Shown: positions 33,815 through 44,938, counted from the first letter of the stretch. The stretch: DNA of 64,000 nucleotides from Monodelphis domestica (GCF_027887165.1 NC_077233.1:177735506-177799505); one strand, 5' to 3'. The notes: generated by a model not told the origin, from the letters alone. A program made the numbers and translations.

Positions 33815-33848
<34 letters not shown>
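33815..33848. repeat. C34 homopolymer
   Basis: 34 consecutive C residues on the + strand (G on the other), seen directly. The open frame read across it on the - strand (a glycine run) is an artefact. Confidence 0.95.
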
Positions 33849-33849
<1 letters not shown>

Positions 33850-33879
33850 CCTTTAACCTAGATTGTGGTGCCACAGAAA

Positions 33880-33975
33880 AAAAGGTTAGGCCTGAGACTA
33901 TGGAGTCAGAAGTTCTAACCCCAGCTCTGTGGTGTGAACCTAATCAAGGCATTTCATCTCTCTTGTCCTAAGGAG
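33880..33975 (+). mobile_element. MIR-type SINE fragment
   Basis: 'ctatggagtcagaagttctaaccccagctctgtggtgtgaacc' matches the MIR 5' core. Confidence 0.55.
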
Positions 33976-34829
33976 TTGAAGCACATAATTACAACAAAAC
34001 AAAAAACACCTTTTCAAAGTGAATATTCTACAAAGTTCTCTCTTTCTTTCCTGATCTTTTCAATCTTCCTCTGTAAGCATTTTGAGCTTAACTGTATGAC
34101 TATTTGGTTCCCTCCCGCTGGGGATTATCTAAACCTCTAGACTTAAGTGGAACTAATTGAAATGCTTTCAAAGGATTGGGAGTCATGTTTGATGGGATTT
34201 TATGATTAGCTGAGATTTAACCTGAAAACTTTTTGTTGGAAGCCTAGTTTTTGTTTTGCCTTACTTGACTTGATTCCATTTTTCTCCTGAAGAGTGTAAT
34301 AGGTATAAGTGAATGTTTTAGATTACAAATTCCTTGGGGATAGGGAGCAGAGATCCTATGTCTTCTTTCCTGGAGCCTAGCTGAGAGTTCGGCCCACAGT
34401 AAGCAGTCCATTTGTATTTGTTGATTTCTTCGTGATTGAGCTTTTTTCTTTCAGTAATTCTTTATCATCATTCTAAACCTCAGTTCTCATTTTACAGGTC
34501 TAAAGATGCAAACAAAGAGAGTATAGAAAATTAACTTGGGAGTTTTTTGTTCATTTGTTTTTTAAGAAAGAGTCCAAGATCTCAGCTTGTTTTATTATGA
34601 TTTATTTCTCTCAACAAATGATTGAAGAAAAAGAAAAAACATCTTTGCTTCACACAGTTAAGTTCTAGTTAAAATTTTTTGCTTTTTTTTTTTTGAAAAT
34701 GAGCATTTACTATAGTCAGACTTATCTGTCAACCCTAACCTCATCTTGAGGTTATAGAGGCCAGTCAATTGAGTTTGTATGAATTCCCTCCTATACCAAA
34801 TCTTTCTGAAGGTCATATATTCATATATG
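33976..34829. other. Unclassified sequence, with an L2-like tail near 34320-34430
   Basis: 'gattacaaattccttggggatagggagcag...gagcctagctgag...gcccacagtaagcagtcc' resembles an L2 3' end. The rest is not recognised. Confidence 0.4.
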
Positions 34830-35160
34830 GAGGGCATCAGTGATGAGGATATTAGGGAAAAAGCAAGCTTTTGCAAATAACATTCGACAATGGATTGCAT
34901 CTTTACCATTTCACAAAGAATACAATGATATCCCATTGCACTGTTTATTGATTACCAAAAAGCATTTGATTTAGTAGAACAAAAGGTCTCCATGCATAGG
35001 GCTTCCAATATAAATTATCTCTCATCCATTTTCAAGATCATGTAAGATTCCTTGGAATATGTAAGAATAGAAACAACCTTGTCCAGCAACTTTATAATAA
35101 AAATATCAATCAAATAAAAAACAAGGAAGACACAGAGGTAACTCCTGAGTTATTGGACAG
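34830..35160 (+). pseudogene. RTE-clade LINE reverse-transcriptase fragment
   Basis: In shifting + frames it encodes STMDCIFTISQ near 34885 and LFIDYQKAFDLVEQK near 34941-34985. These match the RTE reverse-transcriptase block 'STxDxIFTxxQ...FIDYEKAFDSVE'. Stops and frameshifts interrupt it. It is a short decayed piece of an RTE LINE, the group thought to mobilise SINE family A. Confidence 0.75.
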
Positions 35161-35865
35161 CCTATTGGAATGGGATTCTCTCCTTATCAGTGGACATGAA
35201 TGTCCTGTGCTGCTGGAGGGGTGGGGTACAGTTGGCAAGATATGAAAGAGCTTCAGTTCTCTGCCAGTTCCCTTTTTGGGGACTCTTCAAGCATGAGTCT
35301 CTTTTAGGGACTCTAAATGAGAGCCTTCTCAGCTTCCAGCTTTGAGAGAGAAGATGGAAATAGCCTTTCAAGTTGCTGAAGAAAACCACTCTGAAACTAT
35401 AATCATAATGGAGACAGAGACTGCCTGCTCCTCTGGTGTCTTCCCAGAGTCTTCTCCTTATTTACCCAAAATATTAAATGAAATTCCTTTAGGTGATGGG
35501 ATTTTACAATCCAATCTAGAAAGCGTTTTCCCCCTTCTATAAATTCCTAGAGTATATAGTCTGTGAACCATACAATCTCTGTCTCTCTTTCTCTAATGCT
35601 CTTTGTGCCTATATAATCACAAACACACAACACAGACATATACGTACACATAACACAGATACACATGTATGTAAATTGATGTCAAAGCCCTTTTCTGGTT
35701 TGGGCTCTATCTACATGTAAAAGAAATTTAGCTAGGCATGCAGAAGAGACAGTGGTCTTATTCCCTGAATTTAGCTATGTATCTACGATTCTTCTATTTC
35801 TTAACCCCTTACTTTCCATGAATGGAAATGATTTAAAAACTGGAGAACCCAAATCTATTCATGCC
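35161..35865. other. Unclassified intergenic sequence
   Basis: No recognised gene or repeat. CA-rich low complexity lies at 35620-35665. Confidence 0.35.
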
Positions 35866-36600
35866 ACTGATCCTATCACTATTTGATCATGACTCTATCA
35901 TTGCTCATAAATCTTCTGTGACTCCCTAAAAACTAAGAAAAAAAACAAAACCTTATCCTGATATTTAAAGTCCTTCAAAATTTGGCTCTCATATGCCTAT
36001 CCAGTATTATTTTATACTACTCCTACCATTTGCACAGGGCAACTAGGTGGCATAGAAGATGAAATGCCAGGCCTAGAGTCTGAAAGATCTGAGTTCAAAT
36101 CTGGCCTCAGATACTTTTTAGCTTTTGCCCCAGCTGACTCATCTGTAAAATGAGCTGGAGAAGGAAATGACAAACCATTCTAGCATTTTTGCTAAGAAAA
36201 TACCAAATGGGACCATGACAACCCCAAATGGGGCCATGGCAACTGAAATGACTGAACAATAAACCATTTGTGCAATGGTCAGGCTAGTCAAATGATCAGC
36301 TTACTGTCCCTATGCACAATATTCCTTCTCCTGCCTCAGTATCTCTACAAAAGCTGTCTGGTATGTCCTTCCCCTTCTCTTTTTCCTCATAGAATTCCTA
36401 AATTCCTTCAAAGCTCAGAATAGGTGCTAACTCCTAATAATAGATCTCTACAGATCTCCACAGTTCTCAGATCTTTCTCATATCTCTTTAGAATTTTCTG
36501 TATTACTTACCTGTGTGTAACCAATAGAATATAAACTCCCTGTGGGCAGGAAGTATTCATTGTTGTCTTTGTATCCCTGGCATCTAGCAATATTTTATTT
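35866..36600 (+). mobile_element. L2 LINE fragment split by a SINE
   Basis: 'ctgtgactccctaaaaactaag...tatttaaagtccttcaaaatttggctctc' before the SINE and 'attccttctcctgcctcag...atagaatataaactccctgtgggcaggaag...tgtctttgtatccctggcatctagcaa' after it follow the L2 3' region in order. Confidence 0.7.
36037..36262 (+). mobile_element. CORE-SINE family A with target-site duplication
   Basis: Near-complete copy with a short internal deletion and a locally duplicated tail segment ('ccaaatgggaccatgacaacc' then 'ccaaatggggccatggcaac'). Flanked by accatttgcaca (36025-36036) and accatttgtgca (36263-36274), 11 of 12 identical, inside an L2. Confidence 0.88.
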
Positions 36601-36775
36601 TCCCCAGCTAGACATAGAAACAAATTTTAACATTGTTTTCTCACATTTTGAAAGCTAAATTCTCTCCTTCTCTCACTTCCCTTTTGGAACTGGTAAGCAA
36701 TTTGATATAAGTAATGCCGGTGCTATCATGCAATGCATATTTGCATATTTGTCCCATGGTAGAAGAGGACACATA

Positions 36776-36816
<41 letters not shown>

Positions 36817-37275
36817 CTCATGAAGAATACAAAATAAAAACTAGTATGCTTTGATCTGCATTCACACTCCTTTAGTCCTTTCTCAGCTGGTGAATAACAC
36901 TTTTCATTATGGGTCCTTTGGAGTTTGTCTCAGACTATTGTATAGCTGGGAATGGTAAAGTCATTCATAGCCGACCATTGTACAATATTACTATTACTAT
37001 GTACAATGTTTTCCTGTTCACTTCACTTTGCATGAGTTTGTGTAAATCTTTTCATGTTTCTTTCTTCAATTGTCAGTTTCATCATTTCTTATGGTACAAT
37101 AGGATTCCATTATAATCATACGCCATAATGTGTTCAATTGAAGGACATCCTCTCAATTTCTAATTCTTTGCCACCACAAAAAAGAGCAGTTATAAGTATT
37201 TTTGTATAAACAGGGCCTTTTCCCTTTAAAGATATTTATTTGTGATACAGACCTAGTTAGAGATCTCTTCTTCAA
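36601..37275 (-). mobile_element. Old L1 3' end
   Basis: Reverse orientation. The 3'UTR part ('ctagacatagaaacaaattttaacattg') is followed by ORF2 C-terminal sequence ('ccataatgtgttcaattgaaggacatcctctcaatttctaattctttgccaccacaaa', the complement of the GCPSIGEWLNK-type region). Diverged from the young L1; a (CA)n run lies within it. Confidence 0.75.
36776..36812. repeat. (CA)n microsatellite
   Basis: About 18 CA units inside an old L1 3'UTR. Confidence 0.95.
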
Positions 37276-37448
37276 TCTCTGCAATGTTCCAGGATTTGAT
37301 ACAACCAACAGAGTCCTCTATAAACGTAGGCTTCTAGAAGACTTCCCCAATCCAGAGGGAGTCACACTTTGATTTGGACTTTGCACTGAAAATCCTCGAT
37401 GACAGTGGAAAAAGCCTTTGGGGAGCATGCCTTTCTATTTGATGACTT

Positions 37449-37694
37449 TCCCAGGTGGTACAATGGATAGAGTGCTGGGCCAAGACTGAGGAAGACTCAT
37501 CTTCCTGAGTTCAAATCTTCCTTCAGAGTTTTACTAGATGTGTGACTCTGGGCAGGTCACAACCTTGTTTGCCTCAGTTTCTCATCTGTAAAATGAGCTT
37601 GAGAAGGAAATGGCAAGGCATTTAGTATCTTTGCCAAGAAAATCCAAAATGGGGTCACAAAGTGTTGGACACAATTGAAATGACTAAACAATGA
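37449..37694 (+). mobile_element. CORE-SINE family A
   Basis: Full-length: 'caggtggtacaatggatagagtgctggg...cttcctgagttcaaatc...tccaaaatggggtcacaaagtg...gaaatgactaaacaatg'. Confidence 0.88.
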
Positions 37695-37789
37695 AAATTA
37701 TTAAATGTTCAGAGAGCCAAAAAAAATTATGTCTATAATTGAGTATTTCAAGGAATCTTAAATAAATTTAATGTAAGTAAAATTCTGAG

Positions 37790-38160
37790 TGGGTGAAATA
37801 GAAGAATAGGGCACATTTTGTTGGAAGAGAGTCTTTAATATGACATTTCGCTCTATTGAATCAAATGCATTTTTATAATCGACAAGCAATTAACGCAGTA
37901 GAACTTTGTATTCTTTACATTTTCAGTCAATTGTTTAATGGAAAAAATGAGGTCTACAATGGAATATCATTCATGAAAGCCTAATACCTTCATGGAGGAT
38001 GCTCTCATTTTATGTGTGGCAATGAATCTCATAAAAATTTTATCTAGCTGGGAAAGCAGACATATAGGTCACAAATTGTTGATATTTTCTTTATTATCTT
38101 TTTCTGCATTAATAAAAGTGAGGTTTTTTTTAATCTTTGGAATCTTACCCTTCTTTTGAA
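37790..38160 (-). pseudogene. RTE LINE remnant: reverse-transcriptase part
   Basis: On the - strand, LVDYKNAFDSIE is encoded near 37892-37860, the RTE form of RT block 'FIDYEKAFDSVE'. Upstream (38090-37930) lies sequence resembling the 'YK.....RL' and 'QLTENVKN' parts of the same domain, with stops. With 39700-40520, which carries the endonuclease, it makes one element broken up by SINEs. Confidence 0.7.
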
Positions 38161-38237
38161 ACCTTGTGACACTACTTCAGTGCTCTCACTGTCATCTTGC
38201 TTCTGGTATTTCTCTCTTGTACATGTAGGAATAACAC

Positions 38238-38490
38238 TAATAATGATGATAATAGCTAGCACTCTTATAGCACTTTCAGGTTTACAAAGTGCTTCACCAA
38301 AACATTTCATTTTATCTTCTCAATGACCCTGGCAGATAAGTTAAATTATTATCCCCATTTTTCAGATGAGAGAACTGAGGAAAACAGAGAGGTTAAGTGA
38401 TTTTTTCCAGGGTCACAAAGCTGAGGCCAGATTTGTACTGACCTCTTCCTGGCCCTAGGTCCAGTGCTCTACCCACTGTGCACCCTAGTT
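38238..38490 (-). mobile_element. CORE-SINE family C (MIR-like with 'caaagtgctt' tail)
   Basis: + strand 'agctagcactcttatagcactttcaggtttacaaagtgcttc' (tail) through 'tcagatgagagaactgagg' to 'gtgctctacccactgtgcaccctag' (head). A distinct subfamily with a longer 3' end than family A. Confidence 0.8.
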
Positions 38491-38491
38491 C

Positions 38492-38676
38492 TTTTTTTTT
38501 TTAACCTTTACTTTCCATTTTAGAATCAATGCTATGTATTGGTTCCAAGGCAGAAAAGAGGTTAGGGCTAGGTAATGGGAGTTGAGTGATTTATTCAGGG
38601 TCACATAGCCAAGAAGTGTCTGAAGTCAAATTTGAACCCAAGTCTCAGTCTCTATCCACTGAGTCACCTAGCAGCT
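38492..38676 (-). mobile_element. SINE family B
   Basis: Reverse copy: 'aacctttactttccattttagaatcaatg...gctaggtaatggg...ctctatccactgagtcacctagcag'. Diverged. Confidence 0.85.
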
Positions 38677-39087
38677 CTGCTACTTGGTTCTATTGCTGTT
38701 CCTTTCTTTCACTTGACTAGTGTCATTTTCTATTTCCTTCCTAATCATGTATGGGATGAGATGTCATAGTCTAAATCATTCCCATTTTCTTTGGTCTGTG
38801 ATCTTTCTTCCTTTTTTCATTTAAATGCTCTGAGGATGCCTTTCTTAGTATTTCCCTATACAATCTTTTTTTAAAAACTGGTTTTACTTTTCACTATTTC
38901 TCTCTATTTTATATGGTAATATTGATCATTATCTTCCATCATTCTTTATAATCATTTCTTCATAGAGAACTAAAAAAAATTTCCTATTTGCCAGGTATGG
39001 TGGTCGACACCAGAAAACAAAGACAAAAGTGAAATATTTTTTTATTTCAAGATTCTTATTTTCAATCAAGGAAAACAGCATATATAG
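38677..39087. other. Unclassified sequence between SINEs, probably RTE-derived
   Basis: Lies between two parts of the RTE element but I see no clear protein landmark. Confidence 0.35.
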
Positions 39088-39355
39088 GAGACAGCTAGGT
39101 GACACAGTAGATAGAATGCATGAATGGAATTAGGAAGATCTGGGTTCAAGTTTTACCTCAGATACTTACTAGCTGTGTGATCCTGGGAAAGTCACTAAAT
39201 CTCCAATTCTCTCAATTTCTTTAACCATAGAATTAGGATAATAGAACTTAATACCTAGGGTTTTTGTGAGGATCAAATGAGATAATGATTGTAAAACATT
39301 TAGCACAGAGCCTGGCACAGAGAAGATTCTTAGCTATTCTTAGCTATTGTCATTA
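39088..39355 (+). mobile_element. CORE-SINE family C
   Basis: 'gagacagctaggtgacacagtagatagaatg...acttactagctgtgtgatcctgggaaag...tttttgtgaggatcaaatgagataatg...catttagcacagagcctggcac'. Complete copy. Confidence 0.82.
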
Positions 39356-39383
39356 TACATAAGTAAATTTAAAATATACACTA

Positions 39384-39588
39384 AGTAGGGAGCAGGTAGA
39401 TTAAGGGCTAGGTGTATTGAGAGCCAGTTTAGAAATGGGAGGTCTTAAGTTCCAAATTGGCCTCAGAGACACTTCCTAGCTGTGAGATTCTGGGCAAGTC
39501 ACTTAACCCCCATTGCCTATCCCTTACTACTCTTCTTCCTTGGAACCAAAACATGATAATGATTCTAAGATGGAAGATAAGGGTTTAA
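39384..39588 (+). mobile_element. SINE family B
   Basis: 'gggagcaggtagattaagggctagg...aaatgggaggtcttaagttcc...cccccattgcctatcccttactactcttc...gatggaagataagggttt'. Diverged. Confidence 0.85.
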
Positions 39589-39699
39589 AGTAGACAAAAC
39601 ACAAAGTAAATAAAAAGAAATTTCTAGGGGGACACAACTTGGGGAAAGGAAAAATAATAAAAGGAGATGACTCTTCAGTTTTTAAATATGTTGTGAGTG

Positions 39700-40520
39700 A
39701 GTTGATATACTAAATGGTTATTGCCCTCAGCTACCACTTTAAAAATAAGTCAAGAGTTTCCTGACTAAGGCATTTTGGGGTCTATTTATTATAACAATTG
39801 ATTTTCTTTCATTTAAACTTCTTCATTAAGTAAATGTAGTGTGCCCTTTCTTCTGTCCAAATGTTACATTTCAAGAACTTGTTTAAACAGCTCAAGATGG
39901 AGTTGTTCTGTTTGTGAGCCATACCATTTTCTCATTTTTATTTTCTTCTGGAGTTGTACTAATTGTGATCTTTATTCTAACAAGTTAGTATTCTGATTAT
40001 ACACAAGAAGCTGATTTGAAATGACCCCTACATTAGAAATGAATCATTTTCCAGGGTGTCAAAATAAAGACCTTTTGTTTTTGTGTGTGAGATATTTGCT
40101 GCACCTCATGCTTAGTGACTCCCTGTTTTTTAGAGATAAAAGTATTTATTATATGTAGGTGTGGATCTTCAAAGTAATAGACAAGTCTTTGGCCTTTTTT
40201 ATTACTTATTTCTAGTATTTTCTAATATAGTTTTCATTATCCTCACCTATTCCAACACTGACATCATTGAATATCAAAGTATATGTTGGTTTCAGTCAGA
40301 GGTAATTATTGAGTTTTTTGTAGAATTTTTCTTCCTTTTCATTCTCTGCAATAGATAAATATTCAGAAGCTATAATTATCTTCATGGTGGTCTTTTTGCA
40401 AGTACTTGTCATGAGCACTTCAATACTAGCTGACCATCTGTCCCTGGAAATGAAGTTTCTTTGCCTAGGGTGGCATGAGAAAATCAAAATCATTAATTCC
40501 TCTATTTGCCTCTCCAAAAA
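39700..40520 (-). pseudogene. RTE LINE remnant: endonuclease part
   Basis: On the - strand, TTMKIIIASEYLSIAENEKE followed by EKFYKKLNNYL lies at about 40390-40300, matching the RTE endonuclease 'TMKIIxVYAPTSxAEDEE..KFYEDL'. After a stop, PTYTLIFND and VGIGEDNENYIRKY (about 40290-40215) match 'TYTIVLGDFNAKVG.GEDGE..IGKYG', and DPHLHIINTF (about 40170-40140) matches 'xHLxIMNTFF'. The catalytic GDFN is degenerate. It is the upstream half of the element whose RT lies at 37790-38160. Confidence 0.75.
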
Positions 40521-40536
40521 GAACCTACCTCTAAGC

Positions 40537-41180
40537 CAAGGGTTCTTAACTTGGAGTCCACAAACCTCTCAAAATTCCATGGATAGATTTCAGGGGATCC
40601 ATGATTTCAGGGGATGGGGTAAAAAAACCTTCATCTTTACTTCTGTATAATTTATTACCTTTGTGAGTCTATGTATTCTATCTTATGATTTAAAAAAAAA
40701 TTATTATGAGAAAAAGTATGTAGGCTTCACCAGCCAGTGTCAATAAGACTTAGCTAACAACGCTTACTATGTGCCAAGCACTGTGCTAAGTGTTGTTGGA
40801 CAAGCTAATAGAAAGGCCATCTTTGTTCTGAAGAAGCTTACATTCTAATGGGGAAAACAACACATAGAAGACAGTTGAAAAGTAGAGAGGGAATGAGTGG
40901 AGAAGATCTGATGGAGAAGGTTGGAGGTATGCAGACTGCTGGGAAATGAAGAGATGGCTGGCTTGTGCACCTCCTTAAGTGGATACATGAGAAAAAGCTG
41001 GCTGATCAGAAGGACAGGTCTCATAGGCAGACAGTAAGTCTGAGATGTACCAGACTTAAGTGATTACAGGATGAAGAGATTATTGGGGCATGGTGAAGAA
41101 TTCTTCTAGCATGTGTCCTAGTGAGAAATTCACCAAACTCCCATAAGGGCCTATCACACAAAAAAGGTTAAGAATCCTTG
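40537..41180. mobile_element. hAT/MITE-like DNA transposon with internal repeat insertion
   Basis: Termini caagggttctt and aagaatccttg are inverted repeats. The immediate flanks share tctaag (40530-40535 and 41182-41187), the core of an 8-bp-type target duplication. The interior 'cttcaccagccagtgtcaat' is family sequence. A family D repeat (about 40755-41080) has inserted, ending before 'ccataagggcctatcacacaaaaaaggttaagaatcc'. Confidence 0.65.
40755..41080 (+). repeat. Family D dispersed repeat inside the MITE-like element
   Basis: 'cttactatgtgccaagcactgtgctaagtgttg...gaagaagcttacattctaatgggg' is the family D start. Confidence 0.55.
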
Positions 41181-41189
41181 ATCTAAGGT

Positions 41190-42735
41190 ACCTTTCCATT
41201 TATCTATAACTTACTTCTTCTGGTTTTAGTTATATTTTTAAAGGATCTGACCCTGGGGAGATTTTCCTCCACCCCATTTCTGGTGACCACATGGAAACTT
41301 AGAGACACAGGGTAGACTTTTGATGATGTATGACTCATTGTTGGGATGAGTTCCCAATTGACTGCTAAATCATAACTCTGTGTATATATTGAAAGGACAG
41401 TAACTATCCCCTCTGTCAGTCCTTTCTCTGAAACAAAGCTGTCCATGGCCAATCCTACCCTCAACCCCTTCTACTCTTTCAGTGTCCTCTGGAAGGCATG
41501 TCTAGCACAGCACTGGGCACTTAAGAAGTATATTTCCTAGAATGCTGAAGAGAACAGGGAGTCCTTCAGTTTGTCAATGCCTTGTTGAAAAGGCCTGGAA
41601 TGTGTGTGCTGTATCCACACAAGAGACTAGATGAGCTTGGCTGGAAAATAAATTCCCCAAATACTAGACTTCCTTCTAGACTTTTCCTCCAGTGAATTCA
41701 GAATTGGTTATCTTGAAAGTTGGGTAAAATGGGCCAATATCCTATGGTTTTAAATGAGACTTTCCAAATAAAGTCCTGAGGGTAGGAGAGAAGAATAGAA
41801 AAGAAAAAAAAAACAGAGTCGGAGAAGAGAAGGGGATGAAAGGAAAGACAAGAGAAGTCAGCTAGACTTACCTGTCTTTCCTTAAGTAGCATCCCTCAAT
41901 TTTCAGAACCATAGCTTATTTTAATACGATACAATGCCAGGTGTATTGAATTCTATAAAACAATCACCTACAGCTGATGGAGTGGAATATGGCACATTTT
42001 CAAGAATAAATGAGACAAAATATTCCAATTACAGACTCATCTTACTTCTCTCTGTTCTGAGCCAAATGTTTGTCTCAATCATTCAGCTAAAAATTACCCC
42101 AGTGACTGTGAACTACCACAGAGGCTATAGTAGAGTTACTTGTGTTAGGAAGAGTTGTAGATCTTTTTTTCATATGTAGAGCTTGCAAGAGAAGATGAAC
42201 CTTGGATATCCATTCTCTTGACAGTAGATCTGCATTACCAATTGGTGAATAATAGGGTATCTCTTCAAAGGGTATTTTGTGCTGTTAGCATTGTGCATTA
42301 CAGACTATGGCTTTATCTGTCACAAAGCAAAGCTAACTTTTATAGCACACTTTCCTTCATATAGCACGGTGATACTCCCTCTCTGGAGGTTACAAAATTA
42401 GAATGAATTTTCAGTTCCAGGCACAGGATTTTTGTCATTGTCTTTGTTGTTGAACTATTTAGTTTGTTTGGCTTCATTTCCCTAGTGATGAACAACAGAC
42501 ACTTGTAAAGTGGCTAATTGGGGGACTCAAGGTATAGTCTACCACCCTAGTACACACTGAAAGTATCTAGTGCCTATGGGATTTGAACCTTGACTTTGTT
42601 ATCATTAATCCCATGCTCTAACTAATTAAATTTGTCATAAGTTCCTTTACTGTAATTTCTTCAAGAACAACATACATATTACTTTTGCATTGTTCCTTAT
42701 CAGGCATTTTGACTAAGGGCTACATTCAGATTATA
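41190..42735. other. Unclassified repeat-poor sequence
   Basis: I recognise no mobile element or exon over about 1.5 kb. Short frames on both strands lack any protein signature. Confidence 0.4.
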
Positions 42736-42739
42736 AAGA

Positions 42740-43025
42740 TAAAATGATGATAATAATAACAAAAAAAATAATAATATCTATAAAAATAACTAGCATTTTC
42801 AAGACACTCAAAAATTTTTCAAGTACTCTACATGTATTATCTTCACAACAATCTAGTGAGGTGAGTGCTATTACTACCTACATTTGGAGATATTACTATG
42901 TACAACTTACAGAAAAGGAAATTGATAATAAGAAGTTAGAGGTCATAAAGCTGACAAATATCTGGGGAAAAATTTGAATTCAGGTCTTCCTGAATCCTAA
43001 CCCATCATTCTATTCATTTCACTTC
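42740..43025 (-). mobile_element. CORE-SINE family C
   Basis: 'aataactagcattttcaagacactc...tattatcttcacaacaatctagtgaggtgagtgctattactacc...gaattcaggtcttcctgaatcc' is a diverged reverse copy. Confidence 0.65.
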
Positions 43026-43049
43026 TTAGGTGACTTGAGGAGATATGGA

Positions 43050-43215
43050 TTTAAAAGTTGGGAGTTGGGAAACATGAGTTCTAGACCAATCTTGATTCTT
43101 ATCAGATTGATAACCTTAGACAAGTCATTTGTTCCTCAGCTTCCTTGTCTCTAGAAAAGGAAATTCAGTGATATATCCATCAATTTTGTATAATCTATAG
43201 TAGTGAGGACCCAGA
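43050..43215 (+). mobile_element. MIR-type SINE
   Basis: 'catgagttctagaccaatcttgattc...aaccttagacaagtcatttgttcctcagcttccttgtctc'. Confidence 0.6.
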
Positions 43216-43345
43216 AGTAGTTATTGGAAACCCTCAAAAAAAAAACAATTGGCAAAGAGGGGTTTGGAAGAGCTTCATCTGTAGGCAGAATATTCTGATA
43301 TAGGACAATAGGCCTGAGTTATGGTCCATATTTTCTTGTAGAAAC

Positions 43346-43370
43346 AAACAAAACAAAACAAAACAAAACC
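43346..43370. repeat. (AAAAC)n microsatellite
   Basis: About five AAAAC units. Confidence 0.9.
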
Positions 43371-43599
43371 CATTGTACACAATTAAAAGTTAATACCATA
43401 TGTAGGCTCCTCTTGAACAAGTATCCCTTCATGACCTTAGAAACTATGTAGTCTATTGCAAAGTAATTTTGAGGTTAAGATATTTTCCTCTTTCCTGTTC
43501 TTTGTCCTTTTGTTCATTTTTTTCCTGTGTGGGTTGTTGTTCGTTCTTTCCTTCCTTATTTTCTTTCTTGTTCTTTCTTTCTTCCTTTCTTCTTTTCTC

Positions 43600-43745
43600 T
43601 CTGAACAAATTGTTCTCGTTCATCCATTCTGCTGGAGGAAATCTTTACAAGCTTGGGGTAGACATTCCCCCTATCTCAAAAGGGTTTGAGACCTGTAGGT
43701 TACCTTTAACTCCATTTAGCCAGTCTGCTGAAACAGTTTAGCAGG
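43600..43745 (+). repeat. Dispersed marsupial repeat 'E' (one half)
   Basis: 'gaacaaattgttctcgttcatccattctgctggagg...cttggggtagacattccccctatctc' is a phrase I recall as a common dispersed sequence in marsupial genomes. No coding role is implied. The recollection is unverified. Confidence 0.35.
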
Positions 43746-43789
43746 ACAATAAATGCTTATTCCTTAATTCAACAAGTAGTTATTTGAAA

Positions 43790-43925
43790 GTTTCTAGCTT
43801 CAAAGGCCAGGCAGGTTAAATGGTTTGCCTAAGGTCACATAGTAAATATCAGAGGGAGGATTTCAATCCAGGGATACTGAGACTTTCAACTATATTTTGC
43901 TGTCTCTATTATTCAGATCTGTTCT
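43790..43925 (-). mobile_element. MIR-type SINE
   Basis: 'aggcaggttaaatggtttgcctaaggtcacatagtaaatatcagagggaggatttcaatcc' is a MIR core in reverse. Confidence 0.7.
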
Positions 43926-44244
43926 GGTTACAGTAGAAAGGCAGAGAAAAAGATAAAACATGGTTCCCAACCATTATTGGACTGAAAGTTGGAGAAGAAA
44001 GACCAAAAACAAACAAACCAACAAACAAAAAAAAGAATTATGAACCATATAAAGATCTTGGCATACATGAGGCATTCCCTCATGTAGATTACTATCCCTT
44101 TTATATCTGATTATCCTATGTACTATTTGTTCGTGTTTTACCATATTAAATTCAGTGGAGGTTTTTTAGTTACACACTTGAATAGTATAACAATGCACAG
44201 ACATTAGTGATTAAGTAGTCAAATGAATGTTACAGTACCCTGAG

Positions 44245-44425
44245 TTCAGAGGAGTCCTCTGAATTCTTTGTAGATTTGAAGTTAGAGGTTCAAATCTTTT
44301 TTGATTTGGCTATTTGTAACATGTGTGAACTTGGATTAATCATTTAACCTTTTTGGGCCTCAGTTGCCTCATCTTTATATTAGGATAATGGATCCTGAAG
44401 TCCCTTCTAGTTCTAAATCTATGAT
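44245..44425 (+). mobile_element. MIR-type SINE
   Basis: 'gtgaacttggattaatcatttaacc...cctcagttgcctcatctttatattaggataatgg...cccttctagttctaaatctatg'. Confidence 0.7.
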
Positions 44426-44640
44426 GGTAGTAGTTGTTTTTTGTTCATCATTTTTAAGAGGTCCAATGACATTAAAGAGTGGTATCTTGTGCATGAACTG
44501 AATCTTAGTGAGGCAGAGTTGCACAAAGTTGTCAGCTTCATTCTCTCTACCAGAGTCATCAAAGTTCAGCAGCAAACTAAAATCAGGATGCAGTGGATGA
44601 CCTTGGCATCTGATGTCTGAACAAACATTAAGAATGCCAT
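44426..44640 (+). repeat. Dispersed marsupial repeat 'E' (other half)
   Basis: 'aagaggtccaatgacattaaagagtgg...gtgaggcagagttgcacaaagttgtcagc...gatgcagtggatgaccttggcatctgatgtctg' resembles the other half of the repeat seen at 43600. Overlapping - strand open frames (44375-44828) are probably incidental. Confidence 0.35.
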
Positions 44641-44938
44641 AGCTTTTTGGAGTCACAGGTGAGGGTACCAAGTGGATGCCAAAGGTGGATGAACAGCCCT
44701 GCAACGGGCTCAGCCAACCCTAACACCAGAGGTGCTGATCCTACTTGAACATCCATATACCTTTGGAGCTTTCCACAGTGCTGATAGGAATGATATTGAT
44801 AAGGAAGATGATGGGTTGCTATGACCAAAGATTACATCACTAAGAGGCCAGTTGACTGATGATGGAGGTTTCCATGCTTTGTCTTCCTAGGTGATTTGTG
44901 CCAATGTCTTTCCATAACTTTTTCAGTGTGTTGAATAT

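Noticed and set aside
33668..33874. Glycine-rich - strand frame
   Set aside because: It is the translation of the C34 homopolymer.
38998..39020. A third 7SL copy (ccaggtatggtggtcgacacc)
   Set aside because: Similarity to the 7SL 5' end covers only about 20 nt and stops.
44375..44828. Overlapping - strand frames (109 and 66 codons) as a processed pseudogene
   Set aside because: The DNA resembles a dispersed non-coding marsupial repeat; I recognise no protein family.
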